From Candidatus Aalborgicola lynettensis (GTDB lineage: Bacteria; Pseudomonadota; Gammaproteobacteria; Burkholderiales; Burkholderiaceae_C), in NCBI GenBank assembly GCA_016719405.1, contig JADJZE010000013.1, forward strand, positions 6,706 through 70,705: 64,000 nt of DNA, in the 5' to 3' direction. This document shows, piece after piece, positions 8,703 through 16,122 of this stretch. The notes under the pieces are model-generated. The model did not search any database, had not been told where the DNA came from, and saw only the letters and a program-made list of their open reading frames with translations. The position numbers and the translations under genes are program-made. Every line of letters begins with the position of its first letter. The stretch's first letter is position 1.

Positions 8703-9418
8703 AACAAGCCTTTCTCGGCCATGGACAGGGCCTGGCCGGGGGCAACAATGATGTGGTCCAGCACCCGCACGTCCACCAGGGCCAGCGCGGCCTTCAGCGT
8801 GTGGGTTAACGCCTCGTCGGCGCGCGAAGGCTGCACCGCGCCGCTGGGGTGGTTGTGCGCCAGCACCACGCTGCTGGCCAGGTGGTGCAGGGCGCGCACC
8901 ACCACTTCGCGCGGGTAGACGCTGGTTTGCGTCAGCGTGCCGCGAAACAGTTCTTCCATGGCCAGCAGGCGGTTTTGGGCGTCCAGAAAGATGACGGCAA
9001 ACACCTCGTGCCCGCGTGCCGCCAGGTGCAACTGCAGGTAATGTTTGATGGTGTCGGGGTCGGCAAACACGGTGCGCTCCTGTAGTTGCTGCGCCATGGC
9101 GCGGCGGGCCAGCTCCAGCACGGCCACAATTTCGGCGCGTTTGGCCGGGCCCAGCCCTTTGACGCGCTTCAAATCGTCGGGGGTGGCGTGCAACAGGCCA
9201 GAAAGTCCGCCAAAACCGCCAGAGCCCCCGTCTGCTGTGCGGGAGCCGCTATCGTTTTTGAGTTGCAGCAATTCGTTGGCCATTTGCAGCACGCCTTTGC
9301 CCTGGATGCCGGTGCGCAGCAGCAGGGCCAGCAGCTCGGCGTCGCTCAAGGCTGCAGCACCCCGCGCCAGCAGCTTTTCGCGTGGGCGGGCATCGGGGGG
9401 CAGGTCTTTAAGGGGCAT
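8699..9418 (-). CDS. radC: RadC family JAB/MPN metalloprotease-like protein
   Basis: A 239-residue protein when started at the ATG at 9418. An in-frame start at 9505 is less likely because it would run into the leader of the divergent fkpB gene. The N-terminus carries a helix-hairpin-helix segment (LLHATPDDLKRVKGLGPAKRAEIVAVLELARR) and the C-terminus a JAMM metal site (HNHPSGAVQPSRAD). RadC proteins were once thought to be repair factors; a direct DNA-repair role is doubted and the catalytic substrate is unsettled. All zinc ligands of the JAMM motif are present. The stop overlaps the Smr gene start. Confidence 0.9.
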   Translation of the reverse strand: MPLKDLPPDARPREKLLARGAAALSDAELLALLLRTGIQGKGVLQMANELLQLKNDSGSRTADGGSGGFGGLSGLLHATPDDLKRVKGLGPAKRAEIVAVLELARRAMAQQLQERTVFADPDTIKHYLQLHLAARGHEVFAVIFLDAQNRLLAMEELFRGTLTQTSVYPREVVVRALHHLASSVVLAHNHPSGAVQPSRADEALTHTLKAALALVDVRVLDHIIVAPGQALSMAEKGLL

Positions 9419-9510
9419 GGCTGGGGCAAATAGGGCCCGCAGGCCCGGGGTTTCTACAATAGAGCCCAGTTTAATGCTTGCCCCCCCCTGCTGCCCCTTG
9501 CGCACTTTTT

Positions 9511-9966
9511 ATGACCGCGACGACACCCTCTGTACTACCCGGCTCCTTTCTCACCCTGCATTACCGCCTGAGCGGGCCGGCCGGGGACATCATCAACACC
9601 TTTGGCGGCAAACCGTCCACCCTGACGCTGGGTAACGGCGAGCTGTCACCGGCCGTCGAGGCCTGTTTGCTGGGATTGGAGGAGGGTGCACACCAGGCTT
9701 TTGACCTGCCCGCCGGTGCCGCCTTTGGCGCGCGCAACCCGGCCATGCAACAGTGGCTGGCGCGCAAGGAGCTTGACGCCATGGGCGACCCCAAGGAGCA
9801 CTACGAGATGGGTGACGCGGTGCAGTTTCCCACGCCCGACGGCCAGGGCAGTTTTGCCGGTGTGGTGCTGCAGGTGCAGGACGGTAAAGGCGTGCTGTTC
9901 GACTTCAACCATCCGCTGGCCGGTCAGCCGGTGCGTTTTGAAGTGCAAGTGATTGGAATCTTATGA
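9511..9966 (+). CDS. fkpB: FKBP-type peptidyl-prolyl isomerase, FkpB/SlpA type
   Basis: A 151-residue cytoplasmic protein starting at the ATG at 9511. It has the short FKBP fold with the inserted-in-flap (IF) chaperone domain typical of SlyD and FkpB: LTLHYRLSG, then GNGELSPAVEACLLGLEEGAHQAFDLPAGAAFG, and FDFNHPLAG near the C-terminus. It catalyses cis-trans isomerisation at proline. It lacks the His-rich tail of SlyD. The next gene, ispH, overlaps it by 4 bases (ATGA), the same pairing as in E. coli, which supports the fkpB name. Confidence 0.9.
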   Translation: MTATTPSVLPGSFLTLHYRLSGPAGDIINTFGGKPSTLTLGNGELSPAVEACLLGLEEGAHQAFDLPAGAAFGARNPAMQQWLARKELDAMGDPKEHYEMGDAVQFPTPDGQGSFAGVVLQVQDGKGVLFDFNHPLAGQPVRFEVQVIGIL

Positions 9967-10898
9967 CCAGTGAAATTTTGTTGGCCGAACCGCGTGGCTT
10001 TTGCGCGGGCGTTGACCGGGCGATTGAAATCGTCGAGCGGGCCCTGCAAAAGTTTGGGGCCCCCATCTATGTGCGCCACGAAATTGTGCACAACACCTAT
10101 GTGGTGAACGATCTCAAAGCCAAGGGCGCTGTCTTTATTGAATCGCTGGACGACGTGCCACCCGGCGCAACCCTGGTTTTTTCTGCCCATGGCGTGCCCA
10201 AGGCGGTGCAGCTCGACGCCCAGGCGCGGGGTTTCCAGATTTTTGACGCCACCTGCCCGCTGGTGACCAAGGTGCACATGGAAGTGGCCAAGCTGCACAA
10301 AGAGGGCTTTGAGTTCATCATGATCGGCCACAAGGGCCACCCCGAAGTCGAGGGCACCATGGGGCAACTGCCCAACGGTATTCATTTGGTGGAAGACGTG
10401 GCCGACGTGGCACGTGTGCAGCCGGCGCAAACCGACAAACTGGCCGTGGTCACCCAGACCACCCTGAGTGTGGACGACGCGGCCGAAATTGCGGCAGCGG
10501 TCAAGGCGCGTTTCCCCAACGTGCGCCCACCCAAGCAGCAGGACATTTGTTACGCCACCCAGAACCGGCAGGACGCGGTCAAGATCATGTCGCCCCAGGT
10601 GGACATTGTGATTGTGGTCGGTAGCCCCACCAGTTCCAATAGCAACCGTTTGGCCGAATTGGCCCGCAAACTGGGCGTAAGCAGCTACATGATTGATAGC
10701 GCCGACGAACTCCAGAGCGGGTGGTTTGAGGGCAAGACCCGGGTGGGCCTGACGGCCGGTGCCTCCGCCCCCGAAATTTTGGTCAACCAGGTGATTGAGC
10801 GCCTGCGTGCCATGGGGGCTCTGGCCGTGCGCAAAATGGACGGTATTACCGAATCCACCAAGTTCCCACTGCCCAAAGGGTTGCGGGCAGACCCCTGA
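9963..10898 (+). CDS. ispH: 4-hydroxy-3-methylbut-2-enyl diphosphate reductase (IspH)
   Basis: A 311-residue enzyme of the last step of the MEP isoprenoid pathway, reducing HMBPP to IPP and DMAPP with a [4Fe-4S] cluster. The three cluster cysteines are visible: C14 (RGFCAGVDRA), C98 (DATCPLVTKVH) and C196 (DICYATQNRQ). Substrate-binding histidines lie in HEIVHN and HKGHPEVEG, and the proton-donor glutamate is E128. Length is typical. It is coupled to fkpB. A repeat with a T-tract follows the stop and probably ends transcription. Confidence 0.97.
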   Translation: MTSEILLAEPRGFCAGVDRAIEIVERALQKFGAPIYVRHEIVHNTYVVNDLKAKGAVFIESLDDVPPGATLVFSAHGVPKAVQLDAQARGFQIFDATCPLVTKVHMEVAKLHKEGFEFIMIGHKGHPEVEGTMGQLPNGIHLVEDVADVARVQPAQTDKLAVVTQTTLSVDDAAEIAAAVKARFPNVRPPKQQDICYATQNRQDAVKIMSPQVDIVIVVGSPTSSNSNRLAELARKLGVSSYMIDSADELQSGWFEGKTRVGLTAGASAPEILVNQVIERLRAMGALAVRKMDGITESTKFPLPKGLRADP

Positions 10899-10914
10899 TG
10901 GCAGGCATGAAAGT

Positions 10915-10970
10915 GCTATATATTTTATAGCTGCTTGCGCAATAGAATCGCGCGCAAAAGCCCTTTTTTC
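10915..10970 (+). repeat. bipartite palindromic repeat, copy 2, with T-tract
   Basis: Between ispH and serS. The AT-rich GCTATATATTTTATAGC module is followed by a GC-rich hairpin (TTGCGC ... GCGCGCAA) and a run of six T residues. The hairpin plus T-tract could serve as a rho-independent terminator for fkpB-ispH. Confidence 0.72.
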
Positions 10971-10990
10971 TTCATAAAAACGAGACCGAT

Positions 10991-12307
10991 ATGTTAGACA
11001 TTACCCTGCTGCGCAAAGACCTGGCCTCGGTCATCGCCCGACTGGAAACCCGCAAGAATCCCCAGGCATTCCTGAACGTGGACGCCTTCACTGCGCTGGA
11101 ATCCGAGCGCAAAACCCTGCAGATGCGCACCGAAGAGTTGCAGAGCAAGCGCAACACCTCGGCCAAGCAGATCGGCATGCTCAAGGGCAAGGGCTTGCAT
11201 GCCGAAGCCGAGGCCGCCATGGCGGAAGTGGCCGGTCTGAAGACGGAACTGGAAACCTCTGCCCACCGACTGGACCAAATTCAAGGCGACATGCAAACCC
11301 TGCTGCTGGCGGTGCCCAACCTGCCGCACGAGAGTGTGCCGGTGGGGGCCGACGAGCATGGCAACGTGGAGGTGCGCCGCTGGGGTACACCCAACACCAT
11401 GGCGTTCGAGATCAAGGATCATGTGGACGTGGGCACACCGCTGGGGCTGGACTTTGAGATGGGGGTCAAACTTTCAGGTTCGCGCTTTACCGTGATGAAA
11501 GGTCCCGTGGCCCGCATACACCGCGCCTTGAGCCAGTTCATGCTGGATGTGCAGACCCAGGAACATGGCTACACCGAGTGTTATGTGCCTTACGCCGTTA
11601 ACGGCGACTCGCTGAGGGGAACGGGCCAGTTGCCCAAGTTTGAGGGCGACCTTTTTGCCGCCAAAAAGGGCGGCCAGGAGGGCGAAGCGCAGCCCGACCA
11701 TACGGCGCTCTACCTCATTCCCACCAGCGAAGTACCGCTGACCAACTTTGTGCGCGATGTGGTCATGCCGGAGGCCGATTTGCCCATCAAGCTGACTGCC
11801 CACACCCCGTGCTTCCGCTCCGAGGCCGGCAGCGCCGGGCGCGACACGCGTGGCCTGATCCGCCAGCACCAGTTCGACAAGGTGGAAATGGTGCAAATCG
11901 TGCACCCCGAGAAAAGCTACGAAGCGCTGGAAGAAATGACCCGCCACGCCGAGGCCATTTTGCAAAAGCTGGGCTTGCCCTACCGCGTGATGAGTCTGTG
12001 CACCGGCGACATGGGTTTTGGCGCTGCCAAGACTTATGACCTGGAAGTGTGGCTACCGGCGCAAAACACCTACCGTGAGATCAGTTCGGTGTCCAACTGC
12101 GAAGCCTTCCAGGCCCGCCGTCTGCAGGCCCGCTACAAGAACGCCCAGGGCAAGAACGAACTGGTGCACACGCTGAACGGCTCCGGCCTGGCCGTGGGCC
12201 GCACGCTGGTGGCGGTGCTGGAGAACTACCAGAACGCCGATGGCTCGGTCACCATCCCCGAAGCCCTGCGCCCCTACCTGGGCGGCATGGTGACCCTGCG
12301 ACCCTGA
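10991..12307 (+). CDS. serS: seryl-tRNA synthetase
   Basis: A 438-residue class II aminoacyl-tRNA synthetase charging tRNA-Ser. The N-terminal ~110 residues form the long coiled-coil arm that grips the variable arm of tRNA-Ser (RKTLQMRTEELQSKRNTSAKQIG). Motif 2 (TPCFRSEAGSAGRDTRGLIRQHQF, interrupted here for brevity only in naming) and motif 3 (NGSGLAVGRTLVAVLENYQ) are intact. Its own substrate gene, tRNA-Ser(CGA), is 37 bp downstream on the same strand and is probably read through from it. Confidence 0.97.
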   Translation: MLDITLLRKDLASVIARLETRKNPQAFLNVDAFTALESERKTLQMRTEELQSKRNTSAKQIGMLKGKGLHAEAEAAMAEVAGLKTELETSAHRLDQIQGDMQTLLLAVPNLPHESVPVGADEHGNVEVRRWGTPNTMAFEIKDHVDVGTPLGLDFEMGVKLSGSRFTVMKGPVARIHRALSQFMLDVQTQEHGYTECYVPYAVNGDSLRGTGQLPKFEGDLFAAKKGGQEGEAQPDHTALYLIPTSEVPLTNFVRDVVMPEADLPIKLTAHTPCFRSEAGSAGRDTRGLIRQHQFDKVEMVQIVHPEKSYEALEEMTRHAEAILQKLGLPYRVMSLCTGDMGFGAAKTYDLEVWLPAQNTYREISSVSNCEAFQARRLQARYKNAQGKNELVHTLNGSGLAVGRTLVAVLENYQNADGSVTIPEALRPYLGGMVTLRP

Positions 12308-12344
12308 TAGAATCTCGGCTTCGTCCAATCGAAGCAACTATTCA

Positions 12345-12432
12345 GGAGTGGTGGCAGAGTGGTCGAATGTACTTGACTCGAAATCAAGCGTACCGCAAGG
12401 TACCGTGGGTTCGAATCCCACCCACTCCGCCA
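12345..12432 (+). tRNA. tRNA-Ser (anticodon CGA)
   Basis: An 88-base tRNA with acceptor stem GGAGTGG/CCACTCC, anticodon stem CTTGA/TCAAG enclosing the loop CTCGAAA (anticodon CGA), the long variable arm expected of serine tRNAs, a T-loop GGTTCGAATCC, and an encoded 3' GCCA. It lies just downstream of serS and is followed by a rho-independent terminator. Confidence 0.97.
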
Positions 12433-12479
12433 GTACCCCAACTTCCAACTGACTCAATACAAATGGAAGTTGCCTGAAG

Positions 12480-12502
12480 CCCCGCACCATGCGGGGTTTT
12501 TT
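12480..12502 (+). terminator. rho-independent terminator after tRNA-Ser
   Basis: A perfect 7-bp GC stem, CCCCGCA / TGCGGGG, with a CCA loop and six T residues. It is also the first part of the left direct repeat (12481-12521) that bounds the insert described below. Confidence 0.9.
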
Positions 12503-12521
12503 GCTTCTGGCTCCTGACTGC
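12481..12521 (+). repeat. direct repeat, left copy (41 bp)
   Basis: Forty of 41 bases match 14009-14049; the only difference is TTCT versus ATCT after the T-tract. Weaker similarity continues for about 40 bp (GCGGGCCAAAAACCC versus GCAGGTCAAAAACCC). Identity extends about 19 bases beyond the terminator itself, so this is more than two similar hairpins. The two copies bound the phage-like remnant and the toxin-antitoxin pair. Confidence 0.85.
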
Positions 12522-12621
12522 GGTATCAGCGCAGCGGGCCAAAAACCCGTCTCAAAGCCGTTTTGTCTCAGAACCTCCTGACTTTTATGGGTACGGTACG
12601 GACTGTTACGCGGCGATTCAC

Positions 12622-13161
12622 TTGTTGGGTTTGTGGTCAGATAACAAAGCCAATGTCCAACCCCTGCGTCCTGGTGATCTGGTGAACTTGCCCGGCGGCC
12701 GAGTAGCGGAGTGGGAAAGCCAAAGTGAGGAAGGGACGACGTACCGAACCGAGCACTTTCGCACCGTTGATTCACTGGGACTGTTGCTACGCAATGGCTC
12801 GATCACCTAGGCCATGCATGACGTGGGCCAGCAGTTTTCGCGCACCTTTGTAGCTGCTCAACTCAGTGCTGCTGGCTCGGCTCCGATGGATCGCATCCCT
12901 GGTGGTCAGTGGCGAGACACCATGACTGAGCGCTGTGCATGGGCTCGCAAGCACCTGGGCGAAGCACTGGACGCAGTGGGCGGCATCGGCAGTCCCGGTG
13001 GCTGCGCAGTCTGGCATATCGCTGGCCTGGGGCAGAGTGTGCGTGAGTGGTCAGTGATGGCCGGGTGGAATGGTCGAACACTCAATCAGTACGAGGCCAA
13101 GGGCATTTTGGTGGGTGCTTTGGGAGTGCTGGCTGGGCATTATGGTTATGGAACCAGATAA
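12622..13161 (+). pseudogene. phage-like DUF6456-type protein gene interrupted by an amber codon
   Basis: One reading frame runs from 12478 to 13161 and is broken only by TAG at 12808-12810. The sequence around it, LLLRNGSIT-stop-AMHDVGQQF, reads naturally if the stop was once CAG (Gln). The 3' part encodes RKHLGEALDAVGGIGSPGG and AKGILVGALGVLAGHYGYG, which resembles DUF6456-like helix-turn-helix proteins of phages and alphaproteobacteria; that call is tentative. No convincing ATG start exists upstream: the frame is open back into the left direct repeat, and 12622 is a TTG. The downstream half could still be translated from the ATG at 12814 as 115 residues. It appears to be a decayed passenger of the insert. 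Confidence 0.55.
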
Positions 13162-13170
13162 AACTACTGC

Positions 13171-13199
13171 TTGTCAGTACATTGTCCGGACGTTATGAT
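13171..13199 (+). promoter_or_regulatory. promoter and candidate operator of the DUF1778/GNAT module
   Basis: TTGTCA at 13171-13176 and TATGAT at 13194-13199 are separated by exactly 17 bp, each one base off the sigma-70 consensus. The perfect palindrome GTCCGGAC (13184-13191) lies in the spacer, where a ribbon-helix-helix antitoxin would repress. The first gene starts 29 bp downstream with AAAAAAGGGG as ribosome site. Confidence 0.7.
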
Positions 13200-13227
13200 G
13201 AGGCAACTATTCAAAAAAGGGGTCGCC

Positions 13228-13506
13228 ATGACCGCAGTCATTCATTCCAAATCCGAGCGCATCGATGTGCGCGCCAGCACGCCCGTGAAGCAATTGCTTC
13301 AGGAGGCGGCGCGCGTGGCGCACAAGAACGTGAGTGAGTTTTTGCTCGACGCCGGTGTGAACGCAGCCAATCAAACCCTGGCTGACCGTACCCGCTTTGA
13401 GCTGGGTGCCGAGCAATGGCAGGCGTTCCAGACAGCCCTTGATCGGCCGGTGAACGCCAAGCCCAAACTCAAGAAGCTCTTGTCTGAGCCGGGGCTCCTT
13501 GGTTGA
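13228..13506 (+). CDS. DUF1778 ribbon-helix-helix antitoxin (TacA type)
   Basis: A 92-residue protein from the ATG at 13228, preceded by an A/G-rich ribosome site. An upstream in-frame start at 13171 would lie inside the promoter and is rejected. SERIDVRASTPVKQLLQEAARVAHKNVSEFLLDAGVNAA (split here as one continuous N-terminal domain) is the DUF1778 DNA-binding region; the C-terminal part, DRPVNAKPKLKKLL, is the usual toxin-wrapping tail. These antitoxins repress their own promoter and neutralise a GNAT acetyltransferase toxin. The stop overlaps the toxin start by 4 bases (TTGA), which is the standard arrangement. Confidence 0.9.
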   Translation: MTAVIHSKSERIDVRASTPVKQLLQEAARVAHKNVSEFLLDAGVNAANQTLADRTRFELGAEQWQAFQTALDRPVNAKPKLKKLLSEPGLLG

Positions 13507-14045
13507 GTTCGCATACCTACGAGCCAGTACGAAAACTGGCAGGCTCGGACGCTGTTGAGTCCTTTGATTGTGGTCAACCCGCACAGAACCAGTTTTTGCA
13601 TCGCTTTGCGCTGGTCAATCAAAAGTCCAACAGTGCCCAGACCTACGTGAGTTGCCAGGGTGGGTTGGTGGTGGGTTTTTATAGCCTCGTCGTTGGCAGT
13701 GTGGAAACCGCGGCTGCTGCGCCGCGAGTCATCAAGGGCATCCCTCAGCATCCCGTGCCTGTCATGATTTTGGCCAGGCTTGCCGTGGACCTTCAGCACC
13801 AAGGCGCAGGGCTTGGAAAATCACTGCTCAAGGACGCGCTGCTGCGCACGGCGCAGGCGGCTGATATTGCAGGCATCCGCGCGTTGCTGGTGCATGCCAA
13901 GGATGAAACAGCCCGGCAGTGGTATCTCAACTGGGAGTTCGAACCCAGCCCGTCCGATCCATTTCACCTGTTTCTACTGATGAAGGACATCAAGGCCATG
14001 GTGCCTGGCCCGCACCATGCGGGGTTTTTTGCATCTGGCTCCTGA
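13503..14045 (+). CDS. GNAT acetyltransferase toxin (TacT/AtaT type)
   Basis: A 180-residue protein with a TTG start that overlaps the antitoxin stop. GNAT toxins of this type block translation by acetylating the amino group of charged tRNAs. The acetyl-CoA loop is visible as ARLAVDLQHQGAGLGKSLL, and the catalytic-tyrosine region as ETARQWYLNWEF; both look intact, so the toxin is probably active. The last ~12 codons (PGPHHAGFFASGS) are written by the terminator-containing right direct repeat, so the natural C-terminus may have been replaced when the module was inserted. Confidence 0.9.
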   Translation: MSSHTYEPVRKLAGSDAVESFDCGQPAQNQFLHRFALVNQKSNSAQTYVSCQGGLVVGFYSLVVGSVETAAAAPRVIKGIPQHPVPVMILARLAVDLQHQGAGLGKSLLKDALLRTAQAADIAGIRALLVHAKDETARQWYLNWEFEPSPSDPFHLFLLMKDIKAMVPGPHHAGFFASGS

Positions 14046-14049
14046 CTGC
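14009..14049 (+). repeat. direct repeat, right copy (41 bp), overlapping the toxin 3' end
   Basis: Matches 12481-12521 at 40 of 41 bases, 1528 bp downstream. It contains the hairpin CCCGCA-CCA-TGCGGG followed by six T residues (to 14030), and it still encodes the toxin C-terminus and stop codon. Confidence 0.85.
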
Positions 14050-14101
14050 CACTTTCACGGAGCAGGTCAAAAACCCTGTCCTCACTGCTACCATGCGTGC
14101 C

Positions 14102-15331
14102 ATGACAGATTTAGCTGGAAAACACATTGTTTTGGGCCTGACTGGCGGCATTGCCTGTTACAAGGCGGCCGAGTTGTGCCGCGCCCTGATTAAAGAGGGT
14201 GCCACGGTGCAGGTGGTGATGACCGAGGCGGCCGGCCAGTTCATCACCCCGGTGACCATGCAGGCCTTGAGCAACCGGCCGGTGTACAGCGCGCAATGGG
14301 ATGCGCGCGCGGCCAACAACATGGCGCATATCAATCTGAGCCGCGAGGCCGACGCGATTTTGATTGCGCCGTGCAGCGCCGACTTTATGGCCAAGCTGGT
14401 GCACGGCCGCGCCGATGATTTGTTGAGCCTGATGTGCCTGGCGCGCCCGCTGGCCACCGTGCCGCTGCTGCTGGCTCCCGCCATGAACCGCGAAATGTGG
14501 GCCCACCCGGCCACCCAGCGCAATGTGGCGCAATTGCGCGCCGACGGCTGCACGGTGTTTGATGTGGGCGTGGGCGACCAAGCCTGTGGCGAAACGGGCG
14601 ATGGCCGCATGCTGGAGCCGCAGGAGCTGCTGCATGACGTGGTGGCGTTTTTTCAGCACAAGGTGCTGGCCGGGCAGCAGGTGCTGGTAAGCGCCGGGCC
14701 GACGTTTGAGGCCATTGACCCGGTGCGTGGCATTACCAACCGTTCCAGCGGCAAAATGGGTTTTGCCATTGCCCGCGCGGCCTACGAGGCCGGTGCCGAT
14801 GTGACGCTGATCGCCGGGCCAGTGGGTTTGCCCACCCCCCGTGGGGTGCGGCGCGTGGACGTGCAATCGGCTTCCGATATGCTCAAAGCCTGCGTGGAAC
14901 GTGCGCAAGAAGCTACTATTTTCATAGCAACTGCGGCGGTGGCCGATTGGCGCCCCTTGAATGCCGCCGACCAGAAAATCAAGAAAGACGGCTCCGGCCA
15001 GACCCCGCAACTGCAGTTTGCCGAAAACGCCGATATTTTGGCCACCCTGGCACAGTCGCCCCGCGCGCAAAGTGGGGCGCTGTACTGTGTGGGTTTTGCC
15101 GCCGAGAGCCACGACCTGCTGGCCCACGCCACCGCCAAACGCCAGCGCAAGGGCGTGCCCTTGCTGGTGGGCAATATTGGCCCTGAAACCTTTGGCCGCG
15201 ACGACAATGCCCTGTTGCTGGTCGATGCCCAGGGCGCGCACGAAATTCCGCGCGCCGGCAAACTGGTGCTGGCGCGCCAACTGGTGATTGAGGTCGCCCG
15301 CCGCCTGGCCCACCCGACCCCATCCAACTGA
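14102..15331 (+). CDS. coaBC: bifunctional phosphopantothenoylcysteine synthetase/decarboxylase (CoaBC)
   Basis: A 409-residue enzyme for two steps of coenzyme A synthesis. The N-terminal CoaC half is an FMN flavoprotein decarboxylase with GLTGGIACYKAAEL, the substrate motif PAMNREMW and the redox segment ACGETGDGRM. The C-terminal CoaB half has VLVSAGPTFEAIDPVRGITN, AAVADWRP and KIKK. ATG 14102 is chosen; ATG 14093 (MRAMTDL) is an alternative. The CoaB part contains a half-repeat at 14901-14931 that encodes AQEATIFIA. The dut gene follows, the usual bacterial partner. Confidence 0.96.
   Translation: MTDLAGKHIVLGLTGGIACYKAAELCRALIKEGATVQVVMTEAAGQFITPVTMQALSNRPVYSAQWDARAANNMAHINLSREADAILIAPCSADFMAKLVHGRADDLLSLMCLARPLATVPLLLAPAMNREMWAHPATQRNVAQLRADGCTVFDVGVGDQACGETGDGRMLEPQELLHDVVAFFQHKVLAGQQVLVSAGPTFEAIDPVRGITNRSSGKMGFAIARAAYEAGADVTLIAGPVGLPTPRGVRRVDVQSASDMLKACVERAQEATIFIATAAVADWRPLNAADQKIKKDGSGQTPQLQFAENADILATLAQSPRAQSGALYCVGFAAESHDLLAHATAKRQRKGVPLLVGNIGPETFGRDDNALLLVDAQGAHEIPRAGKLVLARQLVIEVARRLAHPTPSN
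14901..14931 (-). repeat. half copy of the bipartite repeat inside coaBC
   Basis: GTGCGCAAG-AAGCTACT ... TAGCAA matches the AT-rich half of the family in inverted orientation at most positions, and keeps the coaBC frame. CoaB proteins tolerate varied sequence here, so chance convergence is possible. Confidence 0.5.
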
Positions 15332-15441
15332 ACCTGAGGCCGGTCGTTTGAGGCCTGACTCCCGCCGTCTGGTGCGTTGCGTTACCCAATCGTTGCCGCC
15401 CGCTGGGCGATGTGTCTTTTGCAGCCTACCTACTGAGTACC

Positions 15442-15891
15442 ATGAAAATTGACGTCCAAATCCTTGATAGCCGTCTGGCCGACCAACTCCCCACCTACGC
15501 CACCCCGGGCAGTGCCGGGCTGGATTTGCGCGCCTGCCTGAGCGAGCCACTTACCTTGGCGCCCAACGCCTGGCAACTGGTGCCCACCGGCATGGCGATC
15601 CATCTGCAAGACCCAGGGTTCGCCGCCATGATCCTGCCGCGTTCGGGGCTGGGCCACAAACATGGCATCGTGCTGGGTAATCTGGTGGGCCTCATCGACA
15701 GCGATTACCAGGGGCAACTGATGGTCAGCGCCTGGAACCGCAGTGATGTGGCCTTCACCATCGCACCCATGGAACGTATTGCCCAATTGGTCATCGTGCC
15801 GGTGGTGCAGGCCGAGTTCAACGTGGTGGAGCAATTTGGTGCCGCCACCACACGTGGCGCGGGGGGCTACGGTTCTACCGGCAAACATTGA
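15442..15891 (+). CDS. dut: dUTP diphosphatase
   Basis: A 149-residue trimeric dUTPase hydrolysing dUTP to dUMP and pyrophosphate, which keeps uracil out of DNA and supplies dTMP synthesis. The five motifs are present, including PGSAGLDLRA (1), PRSGLGHKHG (2), GLIDSDYQG (3) and the Gly-rich C-terminal RGAGGYGSTG (5). The ATG at 15442 gives the family's usual length; the frame is open further upstream without need. It lies 110 bp downstream of coaBC in the same orientation. Confidence 0.96.
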   Translation: MKIDVQILDSRLADQLPTYATPGSAGLDLRACLSEPLTLAPNAWQLVPTGMAIHLQDPGFAAMILPRSGLGHKHGIVLGNLVGLIDSDYQGQLMVSAWNRSDVAFTIAPMERIAQLVIVPVVQAEFNVVEQFGAATTRGAGGYGSTGKH

Positions 15892-15898
15892 TCCGTTT

Positions 15899-15955
15899 AC
15901 TATAAAAATAGTAGCTGCCTGCGCCCGTGGGACGTGCGTAAGAGGCACTTTTCGT
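15899..15955 (+). repeat. bipartite palindromic repeat, copy 3
   Basis: Starts 8 bp after the dut stop. It reads ACTATAAAAATAGTAGC for the AT-rich module, then the GC-rich part GCGCCCGTGGGACGTGCG. The rest of the gap to the chemoreceptor gene (15956-16122) holds a weak TTGACA at 16044 but no convincing -10 element. Confidence 0.7.
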
Positions 15956-16122
15956 TGCAAACCACCCACGGGGCAAGGTACACCACCGGGGCGGACCGGG
16001 TGGCAGCGGTGTGTGGTGGTGCGGTGACGGCGGTTTCACCGGATTGACAAGCCTTGCATAGTTGCCGACAGTGGTCGCTTCCAGAAAAACCCCCGCGTTG
16101 TGACGCAAAGGAAGACCCGATC

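Noticed and set aside
16040..16075. Possible flagellar sigma-28 or sigma-70 promoter for the first chemoreceptor
   Set aside because: TTGACA occurs at 16044 and GCCGACA at 16064, but spacing and the -10/-35 partners are poor.
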